Of a DNA stretch of 64,000 nucleotides, positions 1-9,920 are shown one piece after another. This DNA comes from Phanerodontia chrysosporium (taxonomy: Eukaryota > Basidiomycota > Agaricomycetes > Polyporales > Phanerochaetaceae), in the NCBI GenBank assembly GCA_001910725.1, contig MJGA01000006.1:1116001-1180000 (forward strand), written 5' to 3'. Both the position numbers and the translations under genes were made by a program. Below the pieces are notes generated by a model that saw only the letters and a list, made by a program, of their open reading frames with translations, ran no database searches and was not told the origin of the DNA. Position 1 is the first letter of the stretch. Each line of letters begins with the position of its first letter.

Positions 1-539
1 GCCTTATCAGCCGGAGACGGGGGTACGGGAGAGACTGCAGGCGGAAAGGTGATGGTACGGGCTGCCCAGTCAATCGACGGATTGAAGGCGGATAGCCAGT
101 TGAGACCTAAGACTGCAGTCGACGGAGAGTCGAGTTTAGTAACGTAGAAAGACAAATCCAGGGTGTTCCCGGTCGGAAAAGTGACCGGAAGATCAACGGA
201 GAAGGAGATGGTCCCTGCAAGAGATCCATCGAAAAGACGGAGCGGAAGCGGAGGAACGGACTTGAGCCGGAGATGGTGCCGTTTGGCAAAATCGAAATCA
301 ATGAAACAATGTGAGGAGCCACTGTCTAGCAGCGCAAGAAGAGAAAGATCGGGGGGTGCGGTTAGCGGAACATAGAAGGAATGCGACGGAGAAAGAGCGG
401 ACGCGTTGAGACGGAGCTCCTCGGATGCACGGGAAGATTCAACGCAACTCTCGGCCCGTGCGGAGCCACGAGAGTTGCTCAGGCTTTTGACTCCGAGCTC
501 TGCGGAGTAGCGGAGCTCGTGGTCGTAGCCGAGCGGGCC
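1..539 (-). CDS. pol: Gypsy Pol, N-terminal part with aspartic protease (partial)
   Basis: A minus-strand frame is open from 539 to the window edge and overlaps the last 60 bases of gag in the -1 frame. The retropepsin active-site block LLDSGSSHCFID lies at about 338-300, and downstream the sequence reads AVLGLNWLSAFNPSIDW, the usual flap-to-end block of gypsy proteases. The protease would cut the Gag-Pol polyprotein during particle maturation. Reverse transcriptase, RNase H and integrase would follow to the left of the window. No initiator Met is needed if the product is a Gag-Pol fusion. Confidence 0.8.
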
Positions 540-1873
540 TTAGCCTGAGAGGCCGTAGAGGCGGGGTTGGTACAGTCCCGGGCCTTGTGGCCGGGCTTTG
601 CGCAGAACATGCACAAGTTGTTTTCGAAACGGCGTTTACGCTCCTCTGGCGTTAGCTTACCGTTCTTGTCCAAACCCATTGCCTTTGCCCTGTCAGCGGT
701 GGAGTTGTTGCCGCCGCTGTTGTTTCCGGGCCGCGGCGCGGAGTTCGCCCTCGGGTTCGGAGTATCATTCCTGCCCCCGGAGTTCGAACCCTTTGCCTGG
801 TTGTTGTTGCCGCTGGACTTAGCAGCCTGGTTGCCGTTGCCGCTGCTCGACGCATTGTTAGAACTGCCTCCGGAGTTGTTACTCCGAGAGCCGGAGTTCT
901 GCGACGAGCTGGCTTTCGGTTGAGACCCCCGTTCACGGCGGATCTCTTCCTGGCGCTCCCAATATCGCCGGTCGTAGAGCTGGATCATCCTCCGCATTCC
1001 GGCCAGCGTTTTAGGCTTGCCGGACGGGGACTCGGAGATCTTGTCCTTGAGCCGGGCTGGGAGGCCCTTGTAGAGCAAGAAGCACAAGGCCGGCTCGCTC
1101 CACTGAACTCGGGATGCTAACCTGTTGAATTCAGCAAGATATTTTGCGCACGGCTTATCGTCGCGCATGGTTAGCGTCTGGAGTTTGGACTCCGCGTCGC
1201 CCTCCGGGTCAAAGACTCCGAAGTTTGACTGGAGTTCCTCCACGAAGATGTCCCAGTCGTCAATCCATTCCGGATCTTCGCCCCTCATGATGGCTGGTTC
1301 AAACCAGTCCAACGCAGTACCCTTGAGGTACGAGAGAGCGAAGCTGACCTTGTCCTGACCCCGGGAGAAACTCCGGGTATCAGTCCGGAAGGCCAGTTGA
1401 CACTGGAGCAGGAAGGTGTTGAGCTTCTGTGGGTCGGAGCCATCGAACGGGTCGGGCTTCCGGACCTTCACAGAGCGGGGCGGAGGAGAGGAGGACGTCT
1501 TACGAGTTAATCGTTCCAGTACCTCCGCTAACCGGACTATGTCCGATGGCGGAGCTTCCTCGTTCCGTGGCTCCGAACGTCGTGAGCCGGAACGGGACTG
1601 GGAGCCCTCTCTACTCCGGTTGGAATCCTGGAACGGGTTGTTCGGGGATTCGCGAGGCATGTGGAATTCCGGGACCGGAGGTTCCTCAGAGGCCCGGTTT
1701 TCCGGTTGCGGCTCTGCAGCCTGGGGTTCCTCGTCTGGACCTAGTTCTTCGAACCGGTCCTCGTCCGGAGTCGTGTGTCGTCGCGACACGGGTCGTTGCG
1801 ACGTGGATCGTTGCGACGTGGATCGTCGCGGCCGGACGTTGATGTGTCCGTACGCCTGCTGGAAGGCGCTCAT
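479..1873 (-). CDS. gag: Retrotransposon Gag polyprotein with a CCHC zinc knuckle
   Basis: 464 residues. Gag forms the virus-like particle and packages element RNA. The N-terminal third is rich in Arg, Ser, Pro and Glu and looks disordered. A retrotransposon-gag core follows, with a KPDPFDGSDPQKL-type start and the block FLLQCQLAF...FALSYLKGTALDWFEP, then a YLAEFNRLA segment. A long Asn/Ser/Gly-rich linker leads to one zinc knuckle, CMFCAKPGHKARDC, near residues 421-434 (CX2CX4HX4C). The start at 1873 is the first Met of the frame and follows a 221-base leader after the LTR. The pol frame overlaps the gag end in the -1 frame, so gag-pol is probably made by frameshifting or reinitiation; no clear slippery heptamer was found. 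Confidence 0.9.
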   Translation of the reverse strand: MSAFQQAYGHINVRPRRSTSQRSTSQRPVSRRHTTPDEDRFEELGPDEEPQAAEPQPENRASEEPPVPEFHMPRESPNNPFQDSNRSREGSQSRSGSRRSEPRNEEAPPSDIVRLAEVLERLTRKTSSSPPPRSVKVRKPDPFDGSDPQKLNTFLLQCQLAFRTDTRSFSRGQDKVSFALSYLKGTALDWFEPAIMRGEDPEWIDDWDIFVEELQSNFGVFDPEGDAESKLQTLTMRDDKPCAKYLAEFNRLASRVQWSEPALCFLLYKGLPARLKDKISESPSGKPKTLAGMRRMIQLYDRRYWERQEEIRRERGSQPKASSSQNSGSRSNNSGGSSNNASSSGNGNQAAKSSGNNNQAKGSNSGGRNDTPNPRANSAPRPGNNSGGNNSTADRAKAMGLDKNGKLTPEERKRRFENNLCMFCAKPGHKARDCTNPASTASQAKARSATTTSSATPQSSESKA

Positions 1874-2094
1874 GCAGTGCCGAGTGTGAGTTCGGATATA
1901 CTGTCAAGGTGCGAGACGGAGATGGGCCGGAGAACGAAGGACGGAGCGGAGAAAGGGTCGGAGAAGGGCGGAGGTCGGAGGTCGGATGGCAGTCGGCTTC
2001 AGCCTTAAAGGGCTGCGCCCTCGGCGGTCTGCGTTGCCTGGATTTCGGAGTCGGAGATACGGAGAAGTGGCGGGGTTCGGGCCCACACAGAGAT

Positions 2095-2433
2095 TGTGAG
2101 AAAGGATTAAGCAGAGTCGAGAAGGTACAAGGGGGACCTAAGTCGATATCCGAACTGAGGATACAAGTGCTAGCGCGGGAGCTTATATACTACTGAGTCC
2201 GGAGTTCGTGGAGATGGTCGGAGATGTACAAAACATATCATACTTCCAATCTGGGATTTGTCTCAGGAACGAAGGGGTAAAGGTTTGCGAGATGATGAAG
2301 GCATGTGGTGAAGATAAGACCTTAGCAACCGACCGGAGTCGCAAACTCCGAATGTCCGTGCTACTCCGTAGCTTCCCTCGAACTCCGGCGTTCTCCATGA
2401 CCGGAGTTGGCTCGGGATTTCAGCGCCATGACA
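2095..2433 (-). repeat. 5' LTR of the minus-strand gypsy element
   Basis: The 339-base segment reads TGTCATGG...TCTCACA on the minus strand, with short inverted TGT/ACA ends. A TATATAAG box is at 2182-2189 on the minus strand, as expected for the U3 promoter. Only one LTR is in the window, so the borders are inferred from the ends, from where coding sequence of the host element resumes at 2434, and from the leader. No primer-binding site was recognised with confidence. Confidence 0.6.
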
Positions 2434-2434
2434 G

Positions 2435-3772
2435 TACGAATGGACCGTGATGCCACAAGGGTGTCGAAACGCACCCGCAACACATCAACGTCGCATGTTC
2501 GACGCGTTGCGACCATGGATTGGCACCATGTGTCATGTTTTCATTGACGACATTGCTATCTGGTCACAGGATCTCGACGAACACCGTCGCAACGTCGACA
2601 CCATCCTCTCTGCCTTGCGGAATCACTCGCTTTTCGCCTCTCCGAAGAAAACCGACCTCTTCGCACACTCCATTCGATTCCTGGGTCACAACATCTCTGC
2701 TGACGGCATCGAGGCGGACGAACGGAAGGCGGAGAAAATCATCACCTGGCCCACCCCCGCCTCTGCGACCGACGTGCGGGCCTTCCTAGGGCTCGTTCGC
2801 TACCTAGACAAGTTCTTGCCTCACCTCGCTGACCATACTCGCGTTCTCACCCCTCTCACGACGAAAGAAGTCGACAAGGTCTGGCCTGGCTGGACCACCG
2901 ATCACCAATTCGCCTTCGACAAGATCAAGGAGCTCGTCGTCTCCCGCGAATGCCTCACTGTCATCGACCACGCCAACATGGGCGACAACAAGATCTTCGT
3001 GTCCTGCGATGCTAGCGACTGGCGAACTGGTGCCGTACTCTCTTACGGGCCCAGCTTAGACACTGCTCGACCGGTAGCGTACGATTCGATGCAACTCAGT
3101 AAAGCCGAACTCAACTACCCGGTCCACGAAAAGGAACTACTCGCAGTCGTCCACGCCGCTGAGCTCATTCGGAAGATCGAGACCGATTTCCTGGAAGCTC
3201 AGGACAATCTTCTGCTCGCTAAGGCGAACCAAGCGCACCATGCTAATCGACATCGCGGCCGTGAAGTCCCGTACGCCGTCGGCGACTTCGTTATGCTCTC
3301 GACACTCCACCGTCGCCGCGAGTACATGCAACGTGGTGATACACGCGTTGCGAAGTTCATGGTGCGCTACGACGGCCCATATCGCGTGAAGGCAGCCCAC
3401 CCCGAAACGTCCACCTACACGCTTGATCTCCCACCCAACATGCGCATATTTCCGACCTTCCACTCCAGCTTACTCAAGCCTTACCACGCGAACGACGATG
3501 ATGCATATCCTTCCCGTGCTTACACCAAACCTGGGCCGATCATCGGACCTGACGGAGACGAAGAATGGCCGGTCGAACGCATTCTCGACCGTAAAAGACG
3601 TGGTCGCGGTTGGTCTTTCCTTGTGCGGTGGCGCGGATACGGACCCGAACATGACGAGTGGATACCTGGATCCGAAGCGGTTAACCTGGCGGTTTATGGT
3701 GATTGGCTGGCAGACAACGACCCCGAGGCGTTACCAGCGTGGCGGAAGCGCATGGAACTCGACATGGAGTAG
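2435..3772 (+). pseudogene. pol: Gypsy Pol remnant: RT/RNase H joined in frame to integrase C-terminus and chromodomain
   Basis: Open frame from the insertion junction to a TAG at 3770. It begins inside reverse transcriptase (YEWTVMPQGCRNAPATHQ), includes the catalytic block VFIDDIAIWS and the thumb/RNase H linker (FLGHNISADGIE, VRAFLGLVRYLDKFLP), and reaches the RNase H stretch NYPVHEKELLAVVHA. It then jumps directly, near position 3160, to the integrase C-terminal region (QAHHANRHRGREVPYAVGDFV) and ends with a chromodomain (WPVERILDRKRRGRGWSFLV, then WRGYGPEHDEWIP). The end of RNase H, the zinc-binding HHCC domain and the DDE core are absent, yet the frame is preserved. Some RT positions are also non-consensus, for example PQGCRN where the family usually has an L-C-N type block. 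The product cannot carry out integration. Confidence 0.85.
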
Positions 3773-3798
3773 GAGAGTTTGTTTTCAGTGGGGAGGAG

Positions 3799-4032
3799 TG
3801 TAACCCTGGTCGAGGGTTACGACGTGACGTGACAAAGTGTGACCGAGTCTCCTAGTTCCGCTTTCCCCTTCGTCGTCTCTCCTTAGCTCACGCTATCGTA
3901 CAACGACGAAGGTATGCATTCTTACTTGTATATTAGTACCTGAGCTCACGCTATCGTACAACGACGAAGTTTGTTCCCCTCATTCCACAGAGTAGTGTTT
4001 CCGACACATAGTCGGTTTCCACGGAAGCAACA
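3799..4032 (+). repeat. Probable 3' LTR of the older gypsy copy
   Basis: Starts TGTAACCCTGG directly after a purine-rich tract (GTGGGGAGGAG, 3788-3798), the usual polypurine tract to LTR junction. The right border is a guess based on a terminal AACA near 4032; no second LTR is available. It contains an exact 27-base direct repeat (3885-3911 and 3943-3969). Confidence 0.45.
3885..3969 (+). repeat. Exact 27-base direct repeat inside the LTR
   Basis: The unit beginning AGCTCACGCTATCGTACAAC occurs at 3885-3911 and again at 3943-3969, separated by 31 bases that include GTATGCATTCTTACTTGTAT. It may be a duplicated LTR regulatory segment. Confidence 0.9.
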
Positions 4033-4507
4033 TTAGAGAAAAATATATCAGATGAACAACACCGGACCTGATCTGTCTGACCTGCATGCTGTGGACCTTC
4101 GCAGAAGCATTTGCTGTGCATGCCAGTTGATGCCAGTATTGTGACAACCGGGCGAGGTTGGGCTCGTCTCGGGGACCCTAAAGAATACAGAGAGAAATGC
4201 TAATTATAAGTCTATTGGGCCACCCGTACACAGTCTCAAGTCATAGCGCTGTCTACCCTTCTACACTGTGGCCGGGAAAGGCAGAAACAAGGGTGCGCGA
4301 GGCACTGAGGAAAAGTCTTAGTGCGCCTGTCAAAAGTCGTGTACGCAACATTCCTGCAAACAAGATCATTGAGTATTTCCGCAAGAAATTAAGCCGAGTA
4401 AAGGATCCTACTGAAAAACAATCATGTTTTCTCTTCTTATATAATGCAACCAACTCTTTGTCTTACGTTACGAGTAGGTTTGTGTGCTTTTACGAGGTGC
4501 AATGCAC

Positions 4508-4752
4508 CTAAAATGCGAGTTGGTAGGGCAGCCACTATGAAAAGGACCCCGGACACCCAAGACCGCAAGGTCCAGTTGAATCGTATCACCACTTCAAGAC
4601 AATTCAGTTTTATGCGCTAATATAATATATATAGACTGTTAGTCTACGTCCTTCTCAAAAACAAGCCCCTTTCAGACACAAAATGCAATGAACGCCACCT
4701 TGTAGGGCGGCGGCTACTCAAGGACCCCTGGCACCCAAAGCCGCAAGGTCTC
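4508..4752 (+). repeat. Pair of diverged direct repeats of about 65-73 bases
   Basis: Segments at about 4508-4573 and 4679-4752 share an ordered set of blocks: AAAATGC, a GTAGGGC block, a GGACCCC block, a CACCCAA block and CCGCAAGGTC. They are separated by about 105 AT-rich bases containing TATAATATATATAG. Origin unknown; they may be remnants of a dispersed repeat. Confidence 0.5.
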
Positions 4753-4942
4753 AATATCACCGGTCAGACTCCTCGTGCTGCATCCTGGAACGGATACTTG
4801 GCCCAGGATCTGTGCACATGCACAGCATGATCCGTACCCATGCATAAGCTGTGAGAACGGGCAACCTGGAGCCGCAAGTCAGCATATCCCTGGGTAGACG
4901 AGTAATCCTGGATCATGTTAAATGTAGATTCCCTTTCGTTAC

Positions 4943-5025
4943 AGTCGTCTTGGTCAAGTGGGTTAAATGCACCAGGTTTCAGGCGAGACCCTGGGTTCTA
5001 TTCCCGGATGTTGCAATATTTTTTA
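4943..5025 (+). repeat. tRNA-like segment, possible SINE or tRNA relic
   Basis: TTGGTCAAGTGGGTTAAATG resembles a tRNA A box (D arm), and CTGGGTTCTATTCCCGG about 35 bases on resembles a B box/T arm with a 5-bp stem and 7-base loop. It is followed by an AATATTTTTT run that could end Pol III transcription. The acceptor stem does not pair properly and no clean anticodon arm forms, so it is not called as a functional tRNA. Confidence 0.35.
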
Positions 5026-6068
5026 AATATTTTACTGCCCAGGTTTTGTGCCGAATCCCGACTGATGTCTCACATCCCTAGCATTTCTTTGTTCTGGTCA
5101 TAGCCACTTTCTACCCAGCCCCATACTATGTTCAGTGAGGTTGCAACAATGCAAGTCTGACTGTACATGGTGTCTGGAGTCCTTCTCTCTCGTTGTCACG
5201 CGCTGTGACCTCCCATCAACGGCATCGCGGCTGATGAGGTCCGATGCCGAGACATTGAACCTGGTCAAGGGATCCACCATACAATCGCACAGGGGGTTTA
5301 CGTACGAGGTTTTCAAAACATTCCTCGGCTCTGCGAGAGAGCTCGCATCAGACGACGTGCAGGGCACACTCTCCAATGGATTTCCGGAAGACGTCGCCAA
5401 GCCGAAGGAGAGATAAATGGCGGCGTAGAAAGCCGTCTGCAGAGAATTCTCGTGGATGAAATGAGAGGTGGAGACGGCGACCGTCCGCGCTGCGTCCTCG
5501 ATATGGCCATGGCCCGCCCACGGGTGTCGGGAGCCACGTGCGGACCCGGGCGCTTGGAAAGCCCGTGGCCCGTGGCAGCGTCGGGTCGCATACGCTGGCT
5601 TGAGGTGCTTCTCGTGCGCTGTGCAGAAAAGGAAGGTTCGGTTTTCTGCACATCTCGCACAAACCCTGAAAATCCCGCAATATCCTCGCTACGGAAAGCG
5701 AGATAGGGCCCGCACATGACCATCTCCGCCAGTCCGCACAGACACCGTCCTGCGAGCCTGTGATACCCCCCACGGACGCGCAGAAGATGCGTGTCTCTCG
5801 CTGACCCGCCATCTTCTCCTGCCTCCCGTCCGCCTTCACTGGCGCAGAGTATCCGTCCGCCTGCGCTTCCCGACGATACCCTCGGCTACCAGACCGGCCC
5901 CGAGCACCGCTTCACCGCGGCCGGCTGCCACGAGCAGTGCGACTAGGCGCGTTCTTGCGGTACGTGCTCATCAGATACTCCATCAGTCCAGAGAGTTGAA
6001 CTCGTCGTCAGCCCAAGCGGAAAGCTTGGTCTTGTATATCCGCCCGCCTCCTATCTTAAACGATTACC

Positions 6069-9000
6069 ATGCTCGCGCCATACCCTACACGCTTGCGCTC
6101 TCATTCTTCCCCAGCCCAGCCGGAGCGAAGTACGCCCCCGCCTGACGTCGCTCCAGCTCCGGCGCAGCAATCCGCGTTCGCGGCGGTGAAAGAAGCGTCG
6201 GAGCTGCAGGGAAATAGCAGCCACCCCCAGTCATCCCCGCGCACCGCCAGTCATAATTCCAGGAAGGCGTTCCGTCTGAAACGTCCGTCGGGCTCGACCT
6301 CAACGATGGAGCACTCGTACTCTCATAAGCCTGCTCTGCCTACTGATGCAAATATACCCCGAAAGCAGACAATAGCACTAGCCCCTCTCAGGCCCGGGCC
6401 CCTGTCTCCCTGCCGTCGCCGCTGCGGCGCGTCGGATCGCGCTCAGCCTCCCGACCATCAACATCGGTCGGTCCGCCTCCCTTGCCAGAGCAGCCGCTGA
6501 GCAGGGTGCGGAGCTCGTCAGCGTCCGTGTCAGACGCACGGAGGGACTCCTCTTTGTTCAAAGGCTTGGGCCCGATCATGGGGGTGCGTGGAGGGCCCCC
6601 GCCTGAGACACGCGTGCATCCCATCAATAACGCTGATCAGGCAGGGACCGATTTCATGCTGCAGCGCAGGAAGAGCCGCGGCAGCAGACAGCCGACGCAC
6701 AAGGCGTCTTCCGCGGTCGCACAGGTACAAGAGGAGGCCCCTTCCGTCGCGCACAAGTTTTCCACCCCCGACCGCACCGTCCTCCAGGAACTGAAGCACA
6801 AGATGCAGGCGCGCGAGGCGCAATTTCAGACACGGAACGGCAAGAAACATCATCCATTTCCGCCGGACGTGGTTCCCTACCCTCGAAGCTACGAAAGGAA
6901 CGTCGTCGATAGGTAAGCGGTTTCGTAGCACCCGCTGTCATATTCGCCTATCTGATGCCGCGTAGCGACATCTGGGAATGCATGTGGGCACGCGAAGCGA
7001 TGCACGGGCAGCAGACCTGGTATAAGCCCGACAGACCACCTGGAAAAGTGTTCGTAGGTCTCCCCTTGCCGCCCACATACTCTCTGACCTTACGCCTATC
7101 CGTCCAGGTTGGACCTTGGATGTGGTACGTATTACTCTACGCGGAATGACAACCGGGGGCCTGAACGCGTCGTTAGGCACAGGGACTTGGCTATTGGATA
7201 GTGCGCTGGATTGGAAGGCGCGTTTTCTATTCAATGCTTTTCACGTGGCCAGGGCTAATCCTCTTACTCTTAGGAAACTCATTTTGTCGGTTAGCACTGA
7301 TACACTCAAATTCTGAAAGGTTCTGTTGCTCATTGCGCGCGGCAGGCCTCGACATCGTACCGCTACACCCCGATTTGAACCAGATTGGGCCTCCCCAGCT
7401 CGCAAAGCGGATAACATGGGTCCAGGCAAACTTGTAAGCCGGCATGCGAATCCACAATGCGCCTTCTGACATCCCGTTGGACAGTCTTGAGAAGCTTCCT
7501 TTCCCAAACGAAGAGTTTGACTTCGTGTGAGTGCGGGCTTGCCGGTGTGTCAGGCGGTGTTCACAAGCTCATGACTCGGAATGTATGCGCAGCCACGCGA
7601 AGCGAATAGCACGCGGCGTTCCGGAAGACAAAGTACGTATATGCGCTACTAGTCTGCGTCCCAGACTCGCTGACAGAGCCTGGACAGTGGGACAGCCTCA
7701 TTGAGGCAGGTCACGTTCAGTTCGAATAGACTGTCGAGATCTCACACTGTCTATCTATCAGGAAGTGCATCGGGTGCTGAAACCAGGCGGGGTCTTCGGG
7801 GTGAGTGCTTCGCTTCAATTGACTCAGACCATGAGATTGATGTTCTCGACGCAAGCTCTTCGAAGAGGAGCTCACTTTTCCAGGCAAACCCCTGATCGAA
7901 GACAATCCGCCCGATACGATAGATCTGCCAGTGGCGAAGAGCCTGCCTTCCTCCTCGAGCGTGACTTCCTCGGCCAGCTCCACGATCTCGGAAGATCTCC
8001 ACATGTACTCGTCGCAGAACTCGTCGATGTCGGACTTCGTCTTCTCGTTCAACCCGAACCCGGACCTCAGCCTGACCGCCGATCTGTCACCGTCCCATCG
8101 GCCACAGTCCCAGCCGGAGCAGCGGCGGCCCAGAACGCTTGACAGCACGGGTTTCTCGTCAGTGCTGAGCCTCGGGCTCATGTCGCCAACTGCGGTCCCC
8201 GTCTCGCCGACACAGCCGCGCGCGGCGCCCCGCCCGCCCGCGAGCTCGCCGAGGGACGAACGCCAGGAGCACGAGCTACTCGACGTCCTAGCACTTGGCA
8301 AGTCCGCTCCTGAGCCTGCGAACGACCCGCGCGACCACAGCATGCTCGAGTACATCTACAACGAAATGCACGCCGCGCGGTTTATCAACCTCGAGCCGCT
8401 CGCTCTCCTCGAAAATAATCTCTCCATCAGTTTCAGAGGTGCGCAGTGCTTTCCGATTGTCGACGCTTGTGTCTGATGGCGATGCAGAACTCTTTACCCA
8501 CCCTCCGATTATCTTCACATTCCCTCCGAGCCCATACTGGCCTCACTCATACCCGGGAACAACACCAGGGAAGGCGACCGACCATCGTGCCTCAATGGAA
8601 AGCAAGACTCCGATTTACCCGGAATATCCACCGCCCATGTCTTTCCAGCAGATCGCTGCTGGCTGCAGCCCGTACGTCATGTTCGACGGCGACCGCGTGA
8701 CGAGACGTCAACCGCGCTCAGCGGGCTCTTCGGGCGCGTCCTCCTCGTCGACGAGCCCGATCCCCAGCCGCCCAGGCACCCCCGGGAACCCGCCCGTCCG
8801 CAACATCCGGCCCCTCCCTGAGGTGACGTTCGACCATCGCGCGCTGAACATGCACCTGCACCTGCGCGTGGAGGATGTCCTTGGCTGCGCGGAGGCGATG
8901 TGGCAGTTCGTGCTCGACTACCAGGAACGGCACCTCGAGAGCGGCAGCCACGCCACCGGAAAGGAGCAGCGCCAGGACCGGCCTCGCCCCACCGGCCGCG

Positions 9001-9547
9001 TGAACCCTGAGCTTCACCAGGAGTTGATGGGGCTACATCGGCGGGAGTTCGATGCCATGTTGACCAGATTCCGCCTGTAAGACTCTCGTGTCGTTTCTCG
9101 ACCTGTCGCGACCCACTGACCGTATCGACAGAGACATGGAAGACAACACCTTCCTTTCGCATGCTGTCAATACCCGGCTCACGTGGCCCTACGTGCGCTC
9201 GCCCAAACCGCCGGACCGCGTTGAGTTCGAGGAACTCTGCGAGAAATGGGAGAAGCACCTTGCCGCGACGACGCTACAGGCATCTGCTACACAAGGGAAG
9301 CATGCGCATAGCGACTCGCTGGCTCGAACACCGCCACAGCGTCGTCGAGGTTCTCCATCATATCCACGGCACCGTCTGAGACGACAGAGCCAGCGACGCC
9401 GAGGCCAGGGCAGGGCCGCCCCAGACGCCGGTTTCGTCGGTGACCGCTTGCTCGACCTCGAGAGACAGCATACCAGGCCCCAGGCGGAAGGTACACCCGT
9501 CTGAACGGATCAGTCGGATGTGTAGGGCGTTCGTGGCCTGGAAGTAG
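6069..9547 (+). CDS. SAM-dependent methyltransferase-domain protein, multi-exon
   Basis: A Ser/Pro-rich N-terminal region (exon 1, 6069-6912) precedes a Rossmann-type methyltransferase domain of the fungal class with the block DIWECMWAREAMHGQQTWYK. The glycine-rich SAM region is near GTWLLDSALDWK (about 7180-7215). It is followed by DIVPLHPDLNQIGPPQLAKR, FPNEEFDFV, RIARGVPEDKWDSLIE and HRVLKPGG, the last being typical of the post-motif loop. The C-terminal half (7880-9150) is Ser/Pro-rich with FPPSPYWPHSYPGT and long helical stretches, and ends near a MCRAFVAWK tail. Intron 1 is 6913-6965; at least seven more short introns follow, with borders only approximate. A one-base loss in the CCCC run at about 6357-6360 shifts exon 1, and the frame also changes near 9380, so the last exon is uncertain. 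Substrate unknown. Confidence 0.75.
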
Positions 9548-9920
9548 TTCCCAAACATTCCCTTCACTATCAGGATCTCACCGAGTGTTCACCGCCTCTC
9601 GATACCAGCGTCATTTGTACCATGTTGTAGAGAAGGAAGGATGTACAAGGCTCGATCTCGTTCGTGTTCGTCAGTGTCACTGTTCACGCTTGTATCCACC
9701 CTCAGGCTCAGTAGGATTTATATTACCACTATTCTTGCTTGTAATGCCTACTAGAATTACCAACAACGTGAGGCTTCTCTGTGCACAGAGCGATTGTAAA
9801 GGGTTGTACACCGGATCGCGAGGCCCCTGCCGAGTTTATGCGACCACGTGACTTTGTGAGCTCGCACACGGCGTGCGCGACACACGTTGTAACCTCAAGC
9901 ACCCTGTTCTCACCATTGCC
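9548..9920. other. Intergenic spacer, nothing recognised
   Basis: Between the methyltransferase end and the start of the F-box gene. It should contain the 3' end of the first gene and the promoter of the second. No coding feature or repeat was recognised. Confidence 0.5.

Larger units (their letters stand above)
1..2433 (-). mobile_element. Ty3/gypsy LTR retrotransposon, 5' part (runs off the left edge)
   Basis: Read on the minus strand it runs LTR (2433-2095), leader (2094-1874), gag (1873-479) and the start of pol with an aspartic protease (539 to 1). The rest of pol and the 3' LTR lie outside the window. It is inserted in the reverse transcriptase region of another gypsy copy that resumes at 2434 on the plus strand. 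The first five bases after the LTR, GTACG, are the candidate target duplication; the other copy is off-window. Gag and protease frames are intact as far as they can be seen. Confidence 0.85.
2434..4032 (+). mobile_element. Older Ty3/gypsy copy, 3' part, internally deleted
   Basis: Right-hand remnant of a plus-strand gypsy element split by the insertion ending at 2433. It contains part of reverse transcriptase and RNase H, then the C-terminal integrase region and chromodomain, a purine-rich tract before 3799, and a probable 3' LTR. Its left part is not in the window. Confidence 0.75.
4033..6068. other. Gene-poor interval with degenerate repeats
   Basis: No coding region is supported. Frames of 90-160 codons here (for example around 5135-5416 and 5348-5839) lack recognisable domains and overlap antisense. 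The interval holds a degenerate repeat pair (4508-4752) and a tRNA-like segment (4943-5025). The last few hundred bases should include the promoter of the methyltransferase starting at 6069. Confidence 0.6.

Noticed and set aside
2040..2094. GGGTTCGGGCCCACACA before the gypsy LTR as a tRNA primer site
   Set aside because: The distance from TGG to the T-loop-like sequence does not fit a tRNA 3' end, so it was not annotated.
5348..5839. A 163-codon minus-strand frame
   Set aside because: No domain, overlapping antisense frames of similar length, composition typical of chance frames in GC-rich DNA.
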